Shown here one piece after another: positions 1-6,766 of a DNA stretch of 9,061 bases (the first letter of the stretch is position 1; the number at the start of each line of letters is the position of its first letter). Made by a program: the position numbers and the translations under genes. The stretch covers positions 1-9,061 of the forward strand of contig JAKFYP010000228.1 of the NCBI GenBank assembly GCA_021730835.1, given 5' to 3'. A model generated the notes under the pieces. The model was not told the origin of the DNA. It saw only the letters and a program-made list of their open reading frames with translations, and did not search any database. Origin of the DNA: Alphaproteobacteria bacterium. Lineage in GTDB: Bacteria > Pseudomonadota > Alphaproteobacteria > Rickettsiales > UBA998.

Positions 1-104
1 TCGCCATGGCCATCGGCTTCAATATGAGAAAGATCCTCCGCCGGATCTTTTTGTGGCTGCTCGCCAGATGCATCTTGGCGCGCCTACAACCCGCCATGAT
101 ATGA
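1..104 (+). mobile_element. Probable 3' end of a transposase gene (IS remnant or IS running off the left edge)
   Basis: A reading frame open from the window edge (codons from position 3) ends at TGA 102-104. Its 33 visible residues include AMAIGFNMRKILRRIFLWLL followed by a basic/hydrophobic tail. A short 'GFN-(L/M)-R-K-(I/L)-L-R' segment followed by a Leu/Trp-rich amphipathic end is what I recall from the C-termini of several IS4/IS5/IS1182-type DDE transposases; that is a resemblance, not a demonstrated match. The catalytic domain would lie outside the window. The IS end would be expected soon after the stop, perhaps near 111-130, before the inverted-repeat cluster. The alternative frame (codons from position 2, stop at 128-130) is also open but has no recognisable composition. 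Confidence 0.42.
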
Positions 105-131
105 ATAGGCGCTTCTTTAGGGGTGACTAAT

Positions 132-300
132 TACCTTTATGCTTGCGCGTAAAGGTAGTGCGCCGCATGAGCATCCACCTGTGGGATGCTCATCTTCATA
201 AGACACAGCATCCCACAGGTGGATACTGTGAGGCGGCGCGCCCGCCGTCGCGGGCGATAGCCGATTTGATTGATATGCAGTCACACAGGTAAATCGGCTA
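132..300. repeat. Composite palindromic element, copy 1 (interrupted by a REPIN-like insert)
   Basis: The order is: inverted repeat 132-157, then GTGCGCCGCATGAG (158-171), the REPIN-like insert (about 172-228), TGAGGCGGCGCGCC (229-242), a GC-rich GTCGCG segment, and a second inverted repeat 258-300. Copy 2 at 7327-7430 has the same order without the insert: inverted repeat, GTGACGCGCCATGAG, GCGCGGCGCGCC, GTTGCG, inverted repeat. The stems differ in sequence between copies while stem lengths (10-11 bp) and loop sizes (4-5 and 20-23 nt) agree. The homology is inferred from architecture plus about 30 nt of core. It could be a small mobile repeat or a structured RNA. Confidence 0.45.
160..239. 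repeat. REPIN-like double-hairpin element, copy A
   Basis: Two hairpins stand in tandem. The first is 167-176/184-193 (perfect 10-bp stem, 7-nt loop ACCTGTG). The second is 204-213/221-230 (10-bp stem with one mismatch, 7-nt loop CACAGGT). The two loops are exact reverse complements, so 170-190 and 207-227 also form a 21-bp inverted repeat with one mismatch around a 16-nt spacer. An outer 7-bp stem (160-166/233-239) can close the whole structure. This is the layout of REP doublets (REPINs), which in other bacteria are moved by RAYT (Y1 HUH) transposases encoded in trans. No RAYT gene is in the window. Confidence 0.65.
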
Positions 301-366
301 CACACTCCGGTTCTGCGGGCAAAAACGCCTGAAAATCTCCTCGCCAAAACGTTTTTCCGCAAACTG

Positions 367-3300
367 CTAGCGCCGGTCGGCATATTCGGCGGCCTGCGCC
401 TCGAGGCGTTGCTGGCGGGCATGCGGCGAGGCGGTGCGCGCCGCCATCAGGTGATAAAGCGCCGGGATCAGAAAGATCGTAAAAAACGTGGCGACGATTA
501 CTCCGGCGAAGATCACCGTACCGATAACCATGCGGGTTTCCGCCCCGGCCCCGTGGGAGATCATCAGCGGCACGGCCCCCGCCGCCGTGGTGACGCTGGT
601 CATGATAATCGGGCGCAACCGCTTGGCCGAGGATTCGATAATCGCGTCATGGAAGGCGATGCCCTCATCGCGTAGCTGGTTGGCGAATTCGACGATCAGA
701 ATGCCGTTTTTGGCGGCGATGCCGACGAGAATAATCAGCCCGATCTGGCTATAGATATTGAGCGACTGCCCGGTAATCCAGAGCGCCAGCAGCGCCCCGC
801 AAATGGCCAGCGGCACGGTCGCCATGATGACGACGGGATGGATGAAGCTCTCGAACTGCCCGGCCAGCACGAGGAACACCACGAGCAAGGCGAGCAGGAA
901 CATCAGGGAGACAGCGCCGCCGGTATCGCGGTATTCCCGCGAGTCGCCCTTATAGTCAACGGTCACACCGGGGGGCAACTCGGTTTTTGCCAACGCGTCA
1001 AGGTAATCGAGCGCCTCGCCGAGATGGTAGCCCTCCGCCAGACCGGACTGAATGGTAATACTCCGCAGGCGGTTGTAGCGATTGAGCGAGGACGGCGCGG
1101 CGAACTCCCTGAGCGTCACCAGCGAGGAAAGCGGGATCAGTTTTGCGCTGCGCTCCGAGCGAACGTAAATATTATCAATATCGAACGGGCTTTGCTTATC
1201 CGATTTCTTTCCCTCGATGATGACATCGTATTCCTCACCCCGGTCAATAAAGGTCGTGACGCGGCGGGAGCCTAGCATGGTCTCGAGCGTGCGGTTGATT
1301 TCGGCGATGGATACCCCGAGATCCCCTGCCCGATCACGGTCAATGAGCACGCCGACCTGCGGGCGGGTTTCCTTATAATCATGGTCAACGCCTTGTAAAC
1401 CCGGATTCTCCGCTGCTTTCTCAAGAATAACATCGCGCCATTCCGCCAGTTCGTCATACGATCCGCCGCTGATGACAAACTGCACCGGCTTATCGGCCCG
1501 CCGCCCGAAAGCCTGCCGCACTACCGGGAAAATCAGCACGCCGGGAATATCGGCTGTCATTTCACGCACTTTTTCCAGATAGTAATCCAGCGATTTACGC
1601 CCCGGCGTTTTCCAGTCGGCCAGCAGCACAATCCCCCGCGCATCATGGAAGGATTCCGTCGCGGTGAAGCTCCCCGGCACACGCATCAGCAGCCGCTCGA
1701 ATTCGCCGGATTCCACGAACGGCATCAGCCTTCGCTCAATCTCATCAACATGCGAAACCGTATAGTCATAAGACGAGCCTTCCGGCCCGGTGATAAACAA
1801 AAAGAACGCGCCGCGATCCTCCTGCGGGGCAAACTCACGGGGCGTCATCCGGTAAAACAGGAAACAGGCGGCAAACATAGCCAGCAGCATGAACAGCCCC
1901 AGATATTTCCGAGCCAACAGCGCCTTCAGCCAGCGGACATAACCGCTGCGCATCCGGTCGAATTTCCTATCAATCCATACGCTGAAGGGCTTGGGATTGT
2001 CGTGTTTGTCCAGCAGGCGCGACGCCATCACCGGGCAGAGTGTCAGCGCCACGAAGCCGGAAAACAGCACGGCTACCGATAAGGTAATGGCGAATTCCGA
2101 AAACAGCCGCCCGATATCCCCCTCAAGGAAGGTCAGCGGCAGGAATACCGCCACCAGCACCAGCGTCGTGGCAATCACCGCGAAGCCGACCTGCCGCGTG
2201 CCGCGAAAAGCCGCCAGCAGGCGCGGCTCGCCCATCTCCACACGCCGGTGGATATTCTCCAGCACGACGATGGCGTCATCCACCACCAGCCCGATTGCCA
2301 GCACCAGCGCCAGCAGGGTCAGCAGGTTGACCGACAGGCCGAACGCATAAAGGACGATAAACGCGGCGATCAGCGAAACCGGCACGGTCACGGCAGGAAC
2401 GAGCATCGCTTTGGCGCTGCCGAGGAAAATATAGATCACCGCCACGACCAGCACGATAGCGATAAGCAGGGTTTTATAGACCTCATGCACCGAGCTTTCG
2501 ATAAAAATACTGGTATCGTAACTCATGCGCAGTTCCATATGCCCCGGCAGGGTTTTATTGACCCGTTGCTGTTCGGCTCGCGCCAGCCGCGCCACTTCCA
2601 GTGTATTGGCTTTCGACTGCTTGACGATGCCGACACCGACCATCGGTACGCCGTTGCCGCGCAGCAGGTTACGCTCTTCCTCCGCGCCGATTTCCACCCG
2701 GGCCACGTCACTCAACCGGACAAGATAAGCGTTCTGCCCCTCCCCCCGCGAGATCACCAGATCACGGAAATCATCGGGAGTATGATACTGACGCTCCACC
2801 CGCACCGTGAAATCACGATTCACCGATTGCAGCGACCCGGCGGGCAATTCCACATTCTCCCGCCGCAGCGCCCGCTCGACCTCCTCCGCCGTCAGGTTGC
2901 GCGCCGCCAGCGCATCACGGTCGAGCCAGATGCGCATGGCCCGCTCCTGCCCGCCGCCGACGCGCACCCGCGCCACGCCGTCCAGCGAGGAAAACCGATC
3001 CTGCACATAGCGCCGCGCATAATCGGTCAGCGCGTCAATGGTCATGCCCTCGCCGGTCAGGTTAAACCAGATGATGACATCCTCATCGGCGTCGGCTTTC
3101 TGGATACGCGGCGCGTCAACTTCTTCCGGCAGCAGGTTGGCGATACCCGATACCCGGTCGCGCACATCGTTCGCCGCCCCGTCAATATCGCGGCTGATAC
3201 GAAATTCCACGGCAATGGTCGAGATGCCGTCCGCGCTTTGCGAGGTGATGCTGCGCACTCCCTCAATCCCGGAGATGCTGTCTTCGATCAACTCGGTGAC

Positions 3301-3486
3301 GCGGGTCTGCACTACATTGGCCGCCGCGCCCTCATAGACGGTTTCAATCGAGATGACCGGCGGGTCAATATCGGGATATTCACGCAGCGCCAGCCGGGCG
3401 AAGGAAACGATACCGAAGGCGATCAGCAACAGATTAATCACCGTTGCCAGCACGGGCCGTTTTACTGAAATATCCGATAGCCACAT
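367..3486 (-). CDS. RND-family efflux pump inner-membrane transporter (HAE1-type)
   Basis: This 1039-residue protein is full length for an AcrB/MexB-type proton-driven drug exporter of the inner membrane. TM1 (about 8-30) follows the usual N-terminus MWLSDISVKRPVLATVINLL. Two large periplasmic loops separate TM1/TM2 (about 31-335) and TM7/TM8 (about 540-855). TM4 has GLVVDDAIVVLENI with the proton-relay pair Asp403/Asp404, and TM10 has GIAAKNGILIVEF with Lys926; these match AcrB Asp407, Asp408 and Lys940 and place it in HAE1, not the metal-pumping HME group. The start at 3486 is chosen because family homology begins there; the frame is open to 3678, but those 64 codons come from a repeat element. 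No clear Shine-Dalgarno precedes 3486. It is the last gene of the ECF operon, separated from its adaptor by 292 nt containing that element. The substrate cannot be told from sequence. Confidence 0.95.
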   Translation of the reverse strand: MWLSDISVKRPVLATVINLLLIAFGIVSFARLALREYPDIDPPVISIETVYEGAAANVVQTRVTELIEDSISGIEGVRSITSQSADGISTIAVEFRISRDIDGAANDVRDRVSGIANLLPEEVDAPRIQKADADEDVIIWFNLTGEGMTIDALTDYARRYVQDRFSSLDGVARVRVGGGQERAMRIWLDRDALAARNLTAEEVERALRRENVELPAGSLQSVNRDFTVRVERQYHTPDDFRDLVISRGEGQNAYLVRLSDVARVEIGAEEERNLLRGNGVPMVGVGIVKQSKANTLEVARLARAEQQRVNKTLPGHMELRMSYDTSIFIESSVHEVYKTLLIAIVLVVAVIYIFLGSAKAMLVPAVTVPVSLIAAFIVLYAFGLSVNLLTLLALVLAIGLVVDDAIVVLENIHRRVEMGEPRLLAAFRGTRQVGFAVIATTLVLVAVFLPLTFLEGDIGRLFSEFAITLSVAVLFSGFVALTLCPVMASRLLDKHDNPKPFSVWIDRKFDRMRSGYVRWLKALLARKYLGLFMLLAMFAACFLFYRMTPREFAPQEDRGAFFLFITGPEGSSYDYTVSHVDEIERRLMPFVESGEFERLLMRVPGSFTATESFHDARGIVLLADWKTPGRKSLDYYLEKVREMTADIPGVLIFPVVRQAFGRRADKPVQFVISGGSYDELAEWRDVILEKAAENPGLQGVDHDYKETRPQVGVLIDRDRAGDLGVSIAEINRTLETMLGSRRVTTFIDRGEEYDVIIEGKKSDKQSPFDIDNIYVRSERSAKLIPLSSLVTLREFAAPSSLNRYNRLRSITIQSGLAEGYHLGEALDYLDALAKTELPPGVTVDYKGDSREYRDTGGAVSLMFLLALLVVFLVLAGQFESFIHPVVIMATVPLAICGALLALWITGQSLNIYSQIGLIILVGIAAKNGILIVEFANQLRDEGIAFHDAIIESSAKRLRPIIMTSVTTAAGAVPLMISHGAGAETRMVIGTVIFAGVIVATFFTIFLIPALYHLMAARTASPHARQQRLEAQAAEYADRR

Positions 3487-3533
3487 GGTTTTGATGTCAG
3501 TGAAAGGTTGAAGTATTACGATAAGTTGTGTGG

Positions 3534-3754
3534 CGATACTTCCACTCCCCCCTTGTGGGGGAGTCGAAGAGCCGAGGATGAAATCCGAAGGCAATTCGGT
3601 GGGGGGATGTTTCTTATCTGCCCCCCACCGCTCAGCTACGGCTTTCAGCCTTGCTTCGCGTGCTCCCCCGCATAGCACCCGCCTGCGGGGTGCTATGCAA
3701 ACCAGTAATGAAGCACCCCGCAGGCGGATGCTTCAAGGGGGGAGCGGAGTATCG
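3534..3754. mobile_element. MITE-like 221-bp element between adaptor and pump genes
   Basis: The ends are inverted repeats: left CGATACTTCCACTCCCCCC plus TTG (3534-3555) and, read on the minus strand, CGATACTCCGCTCCCCCC plus TTG (3754-3734), differing by one mismatch and one indel. TGG abuts both ends (3531-3533 and 3755-3757), a possible 3-bp target duplication, though 3 bp can match by chance. Inside are a perfect 8-bp hairpin (3544-3551/3557-3564), a perfect 10-bp hairpin with a 14-nt loop (3597-3606/3621-3630) and a REPIN-like doublet (3662-3745). No transposase is encoded, so it would be non-autonomous. It splits an otherwise tight operon, and its hairpins could alter the adaptor-to-pump expression ratio. 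Confidence 0.6.
3662..3745. repeat. REPIN-like double-hairpin element, copy B
   Basis: It has the same architecture as copy A at 160-239. Hairpin one is 3671-3680/3688-3697 (perfect 10-bp stem, 7-nt loop GCCTGCG). Hairpin two is 3709-3718/3726-3735 (10-bp stem, one mismatch, 7-nt loop CGCAGGC). The loops are reverse complements of each other, and an outer stem 3662-3669/3738-3745 closes the unit. The core AGCAYCC-RCCTGYG-GGRTGCT is shared with copy A, and the differing bases change in complementary pairs. In both copies the imperfect hairpin is the second one, with a C-A mismatch. Confidence 0.65.
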
Positions 3755-3778
3755 TGGGTAATCAGAAAAATAAAAAAC

Positions 3779-4864
3779 CTACTTGTTCTCCTTCTCCTTT
3801 GCCCAATCCTCATGCAGCTTCGCAATCGCCACTTCCTGACCGGGGCGCACCTTGTTCAATCCGCGTATAATCACCGTATCGCCCGCCGCCAGCCCCGACG
3901 TGACTTCCACCAGTCCGGGCTTGCGCAAGCCTATTTCAATTTTGCGCTTTTCCACTTTTTTTACGTCCGGGCCGACATAATAAACGTAATGCGCATCCTG
4001 CTGCTGCAACACCGCCTCCTCGGGAATGATCAACCCCTTGCGGCGGTTTTCCAGCAGCGTGACGCGCATCAGCATGCCGGGGCGCAACGCCTCATCCGGG
4101 TTGGGCAGAATTGCCCGCACCAGCACCGCCCGCGTCACCGGGTCAATGCGCGTATCCACCGTGGCTATCTCTCCCTTAAAGATACGCCCCGGCACGGCAT
4201 CGCTTGTCGCAATCACCGGCACGCCGGAGGCCAGCGCGGAAAACCGCATCGAGGGAACGGTAAAATCCAGCTTGATGCGGTCAATGGCGTCCAGTGTGGT
4301 AATGATATCCCCCGGCTCCACCAGCGCCCCGGTGCTCAGGCGGGCCACACCGAGTTTTCCGGCAAAGGGAGCGCGAAGGGTACGATCCTCGATCCGCGCC
4401 TCAATCTCCTTTATCTCCTGCTCGGTCACGTCGCGTGTGGTGCGGCGTTGGTCAAGATCGCGCTGGGCCAGTGCATTTTTCGATACCAGCGTCCCGGCAC
4501 GCTTGAGTTCCCGCCCGCTTTCCTTCAGCCGCGCTCTCGCCGCCGCCAGTTGCGCCTGCTCCTCCTGCTGGGTCAGAGTAACGATCACGTCACCCTTCTG
4601 CACGCGCTGGCCATCCGTGAAATTGAGTCTGGCGATACTCTCCGGCACGGTGGAAGTAATGATAATGGATGCGTTGGACTGTGCCGTACCCAGCGCGATG
4701 ATTCTGTCTTCCAGCGCTTGCTCCAGTACCTGCGCCAATTCAACGCCGGTTGCAGGCGGCGCTTTTTGCTCATCGGAGCCGGAAAACAGCGAAACCAGCA
4801 GCGCACCAAGCCCGGCGATGACCGCAAGGGCGATGACGGGGCGGGTAATGTTCCGGATTTGCAC
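3779..4864 (-). CDS. RND efflux periplasmic adaptor subunit (membrane fusion protein)
   Basis: This 361-residue protein bridges the inner-membrane RND pump to an outer-membrane channel. An uncleaved N-terminal anchor or signal segment (about 8-27) has no lipobox Cys, unlike AcrA. Next come the first half of a lipoyl/barrel-sandwich domain with the FTDGQRVQKGD turn (about 82-92), an alpha-hairpin (about 101-160, rich in E/Q/A/R), the returning lipoyl half RAPFAGKLG (164-172), a beta-barrel (about 195-280, with TRAVLVRA and LRPGM) and a membrane-proximal domain. The start codon is GTG at 4862-4864, 15 nt after the upstream stop, with AGGCGGG about 5 nt before it; no other Met precedes residue 200. 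It pairs with the RND pump at 367-3486. No outer-membrane factor is encoded nearby, so a TolC-like protein elsewhere is presumably shared. Confidence 0.93.
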   Translation of the reverse strand: MQIRNITRPVIALAVIAGLGALLVSLFSGSDEQKAPPATGVELAQVLEQALEDRIIALGTAQSNASIIITSTVPESIARLNFTDGQRVQKGDVIVTLTQQEEQAQLAAARARLKESGRELKRAGTLVSKNALAQRDLDQRRTTRDVTEQEIKEIEARIEDRTLRAPFAGKLGVARLSTGALVEPGDIITTLDAIDRIKLDFTVPSMRFSALASGVPVIATSDAVPGRIFKGEIATVDTRIDPVTRAVLVRAILPNPDEALRPGMLMRVTLLENRRKGLIIPEEAVLQQQDAHYVYYVGPDVKKVEKRKIEIGLRKPGLVEVTSGLAAGDTVIIRGLNKVRPGQEVAIAKLHEDWAKEKENK

Positions 4865-4879
4865 AATAGCCCGCCTGAA

Positions 4880-5338
4880 TTAATGGTTACCCTTATTGCA
4901 TTTACCGCGCCGCCATGAAGCCTCGCGCATGATCTCCGCCAGTCTGGCGCGTCCGGAGGCATCCAGTTCTCTGGCGGCGTCGCGCACGAAGGCCGCCATA
5001 TTCTTTTTCATCCCCCGGTAGCCGCTTTGCAGCTTTTTCGTTTCGGCTTCATAAGCCGCCTCGTCGAATTGCTCCGCCGTCATGATACCAATCGCCGCCG
5101 AGCGCGCCGCTTCGATCTCCCCGCGAATCGGCTCATTAACCGCCCGCAATGCTTCCGCCCGGGCGGTAAATTCCGCCTGCCGGTCTGCGGGTAACAGGGC
5201 GACGATCTGCCCGAGAGGATCACCGCCATCCGGCGCTACCGGCATTTCCCGGCGGGCGAATTGTCCAAGCATAACCCCGGCCAGCACAAGGTTGAGCATC
5301 AGGGAAAGCAGGAAAATCAGTTTCACCGGTTGTGTCAT
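4880..5338 (-). CDS. Membrane-anchored Metal_resist/CnrX-like periplasmic sensor candidate
   Basis: This 152-residue protein has one N-terminal membrane segment (about 6-25, KLIFLLSLMLNLVLAGVMLG) and a periplasmic all-helical domain rich in Ala/Arg/Glu. Spacing such as LLPADRQAEF, then EIEAARSA, QFDEAAYEAETKKLQ and LDASGRARLAEIM is typical of the Metal_resist (heavy-metal sensor, CnrX/ZraP-like) superfamily. In Cupriavidus, CnrX binds Ni/Co and signals to the anti-sigma CnrY. Here the only His is the last residue and the only Cys lies near the C-terminus, so CnrX-type His ligation is absent. The start overlaps the anti-sigma stop by 4 bp (ATGA, 5335-5338) and has GAGGGG about 5 nt upstream. 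Inferred role: periplasmic co-regulator of the sigma/anti-sigma pair. The ligand is unknown and the family call is by pattern only. Confidence 0.72.
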   Translation of the reverse strand: MTQPVKLIFLLSLMLNLVLAGVMLGQFARREMPVAPDGGDPLGQIVALLPADRQAEFTARAEALRAVNEPIRGEIEAARSAAIGIMTAEQFDEAAYEAETKKLQSGYRGMKKNMAAFVRDAARELDASGRARLAEIMREASWRRGKCNKGNH

Positions 5339-5772
5339 AGCAACCCCTCATCCGGGTAAAGCAGGCTGGCCATCACCGCCTCGCCGGGTGGCGTCTGCAT
5401 CGCCATCTCCTGCGCGGGCAGGAAGAGGCCCAGCGCGAATCCCAGCATCAGCACAAGGCTCATGGCATAAACCGGGGACGGCAAATGAAACTCGCCGAAC
5501 AGGCGTTGCAACCATTCCCCGAACCCTTTGGGCGATGCCTGCGGCATCAGCGCGGCGGCGGCGACGATCCGATCCGCCAGCCCTGCGGGAGCCTGCGGTA
5601 ATGCCCGCTGCTCCAGCACCCGCTCAAACGCCCGCTCTTCGTCCACGGCGTTACGCATCATCGGGTTGTCCTTTACCAGCGCATCGGCCTCCCGGCGCAT
5701 GCCTGCGGGCCAGCGGCTAATATCTGCCCCGTAAAGCGACAAATATTCCTTAAATTTTTCAATGCTCATCAT
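5335..5772 (-). CDS. Single-pass putative anti-sigma factor
   Basis: This 145-residue protein has an N-terminal cytoplasmic part beginning IEKFKEYLSLYGADISRWPA (4-23), a pattern common in alphaproteobacterial proteins encoded directly after ECF sigma genes. A helical segment with LADRIVAAAALMP follows, then one membrane segment (about 101-119, VYAMSLVLMLGFALGLFLP) and a short periplasmic tail of about 26 residues. There is no Cys, so it is not a zinc-binding (ZAS) anti-sigma. By position and topology it should hold the sigma factor at the membrane until a periplasmic signal, perhaps relayed by the next gene product, releases it. The start ATG at 5770-5772 has AGAGGA 6 nt upstream and overlaps the sigma stop by 4 bp (5769-5772). 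The function is inferred from context. Confidence 0.72.
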   Translation of the reverse strand: MMSIEKFKEYLSLYGADISRWPAGMRREADALVKDNPMMRNAVDEERAFERVLEQRALPQAPAGLADRIVAAAALMPQASPKGFGEWLQRLFGEFHLPSPVYAMSLVLMLGFALGLFLPAQEMAMQTPPGEAVMASLLYPDEGLL

Positions 5773-6338
5773 GCCGCATCCTCTTTTTGTGCATTCGGTT
5801 GCAGTTTCCCCCGCAGCGTTTCCTTGGCCCGCATCAGCAGCGACCGTAGCGCCGCAAGATTGACTCCCATCGCCTCCGCCGCATCCTTATGGCTCAGGCC
5901 CTCGTAAAAACATAAATCCAGCGCCAGCTTTTGCCGCTCGGGCAAGGCCGCAATCTCACGGCCCAGCAGGCTATCTCCCTCTTCGCGGATCAGGGCTGCT
6001 TCCGCTGTCTCCGCCGCGTCCTCCACCTCATATTCCGGCTCCAGCAGGTCGGGGGTCTTCTTGCGGTTGCGATCCGTGCAGCCATTGACCACCACCCGAT
6101 AAAACCATGTGGTGAACTTCGCCTGCCGATCCGCTTTCCATAAGGTGGGTTGCTCCCATAGTTTCAGAAACGCCTCCTGAACGACATCCTCGGCATCGGC
6201 GCGATTAGCCAGCGACCGCGCCGCCACCGCATAAAACCGCGCCGCATGACGCCGCACCAGTTCACCGAAGGCGGGGCGATGGCCCACGGCCACCAGCCCC
6301 ACCAGCTTTTCGTCACTCATCTCCTGCAATTCCGCCAT
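5769..6338 (-). CDS. ECF-family RNA polymerase sigma factor
   Basis: With the start chosen here the protein has 189 residues, normal for group IV sigma factors. Region 2 spans about 8-93, with NRADAEDVVQEAFLKLWEQP (about 45-64, core-binding and -10 recognition) and TTWFYRVVVNGCTDRNRKK (about 76-94). A variable acidic linker follows, then region 4 at about 131-180 (LPERQKLALDLCFYEGLSHK, then DAAEAMGVNLAALRSLLMRA, the helix-turn-helix for the -35 element). The start is uncertain: ATG 6338 (GAG six nt upstream), ATG 6320 (AGGAG abutting the codon), ATG 6377 and TTG 6416 are in frame; homology begins near residue 7. It lies between the EF-hand gene and the anti-sigma gene and probably drives this operon, but I found no convincing GGAAC/CGT-type ECF promoter in the window. 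Confidence 0.92.
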   Translation of the reverse strand: MAELQEMSDEKLVGLVAVGHRPAFGELVRRHAARFYAVAARSLANRADAEDVVQEAFLKLWEQPTLWKADRQAKFTTWFYRVVVNGCTDRNRKKTPDLLEPEYEVEDAAETAEAALIREEGDSLLGREIAALPERQKLALDLCFYEGLSHKDAAEAMGVNLAALRSLLMRAKETLRGKLQPNAQKEDAA

Positions 6339-6421
6339 GCCAGACTCATACACGACCGGGGTGATAGCTGTCAGCATATTCCTGAGCCAAACCGTATCAT
6401 CCCGTTGCAGAAGCAAGCGTG

Positions 6422-6766
6422 TTACTCGGTTTTCGGAGCGGTTTTCGGCTCCATTCCGCCGTGCTCACCGTGCTGCCCGTGGAATTTTTCCATTTTTCGT
6501 TTCCAAACCGCCGCCATTTCATCCTTGGTCAGTTCTCCGTCGCTGTTGGCATCCGCTTCGGCGAAACGTTTTGCGGCAAAATCGGCATGCTCGGCTTTGG
6601 AAATCGAACCGTTGCCATCCGTGTCAATTTTGGCGAATTTTTCCTGCATGTGCATGCGGTGCTTTTCACCCATATCGCCTTTCATGTCTCCTTCTGCCAG
6701 CGCCGGAAGGGCCTGCGAAATCACCAGCGCCGAAACGGCGGCTAACGTAAGATAAGTCTTTTTCAT
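6422..6766 (-). CDS. Secreted EF-hand calcium-binding protein
   Basis: This 114-residue protein has a Sec signal peptide (MKKTYLTLAAVSALVISQAL, then PALA before the likely cleavage at about residue 24). Two canonical 12-residue EF-hand loops follow: DTDGNGSISKAE (48-59) and DANSDGELTKDE (72-83), each with Asp at positions 1 and 3, Gly at 6 and Glu at 12. Met/His-rich stretches flank them (KHRMHM at about 35-40 and HGQHGEHGGM at 96-105). It should bind Ca2+ in the periplasm; the His/Met ends might bind other metals. The start has AGGAG 6 nt upstream. It lies directly upstream of the sigma gene (83 nt to the ATG at 6338, 5 nt to the TTG at 6416), so co-transcription is likely. Its role in signalling is inference. 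Confidence 0.88.
   Translation of the reverse strand: MKKTYLTLAAVSALVISQALPALAEGDMKGDMGEKHRMHMQEKFAKIDTDGNGSISKAEHADFAAKRFAEADANSDGELTKDEMAAVWKRKMEKFHGQHGEHGGMEPKTAPKTE

Larger units (their letters stand above)
105..366. other. Gene-free, hairpin-dense region 3' of the RND gene
   Basis: No convincing gene is present. The segment holds consecutive inverted repeats: 132-142/147-157 (11 bp with one G-T pair, 4-nt loop), the REPIN-like doublet 160-239, 239-245/250-256 (7 bp, 4-nt loop) and 258-267/291-300 (perfect 10 bp, 23-nt loop). From 301 to 366 I see nothing. None of the hairpins is followed by a clean T-run on the minus strand, so an intrinsic terminator for the RND gene cannot be assigned, although the 258-300 hairpin lies 67 nt past its stop codon and could stop or stabilise the transcript. 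Confidence 0.7.

Noticed and set aside
132..300. Hairpin cluster as an integron attC or a CRISPR array
   Set aside because: There are no GTTRRRY/RYYYAAC core sites, no integrase, and no regularly spaced identical direct repeats with unique spacers.
117..422. Open frame of 101 codons on the minus strand
   Set aside because: It overlaps the end of the RND gene in another frame and runs through several palindromes; its composition is Arg/Ser/Pro-rich, as in shadow frames.
2248..3468. Open frame of 406 codons on the plus strand antisense to the RND pump
   Set aside because: Its His/Arg/Gln-rich composition is typical of antisense shadow translation; the opposite frame is an unmistakable RND transporter.
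3487..3678. 64-codon N-terminal extension of the RND pump, giving 1103 residues
   Set aside because: The extension is encoded by the hairpin-rich MITE-like element, has no family resemblance, and the canonical RND N-terminus (MWLSDISVKRP) begins at 3486.
3530..4918. Long open frame (462 codons) on the plus strand
   Set aside because: It is antisense to the adaptor gene, begins inside the repeat element, and is rich in Arg/His/Gln without any domain; it is explained by the codon bias of the real gene opposite.
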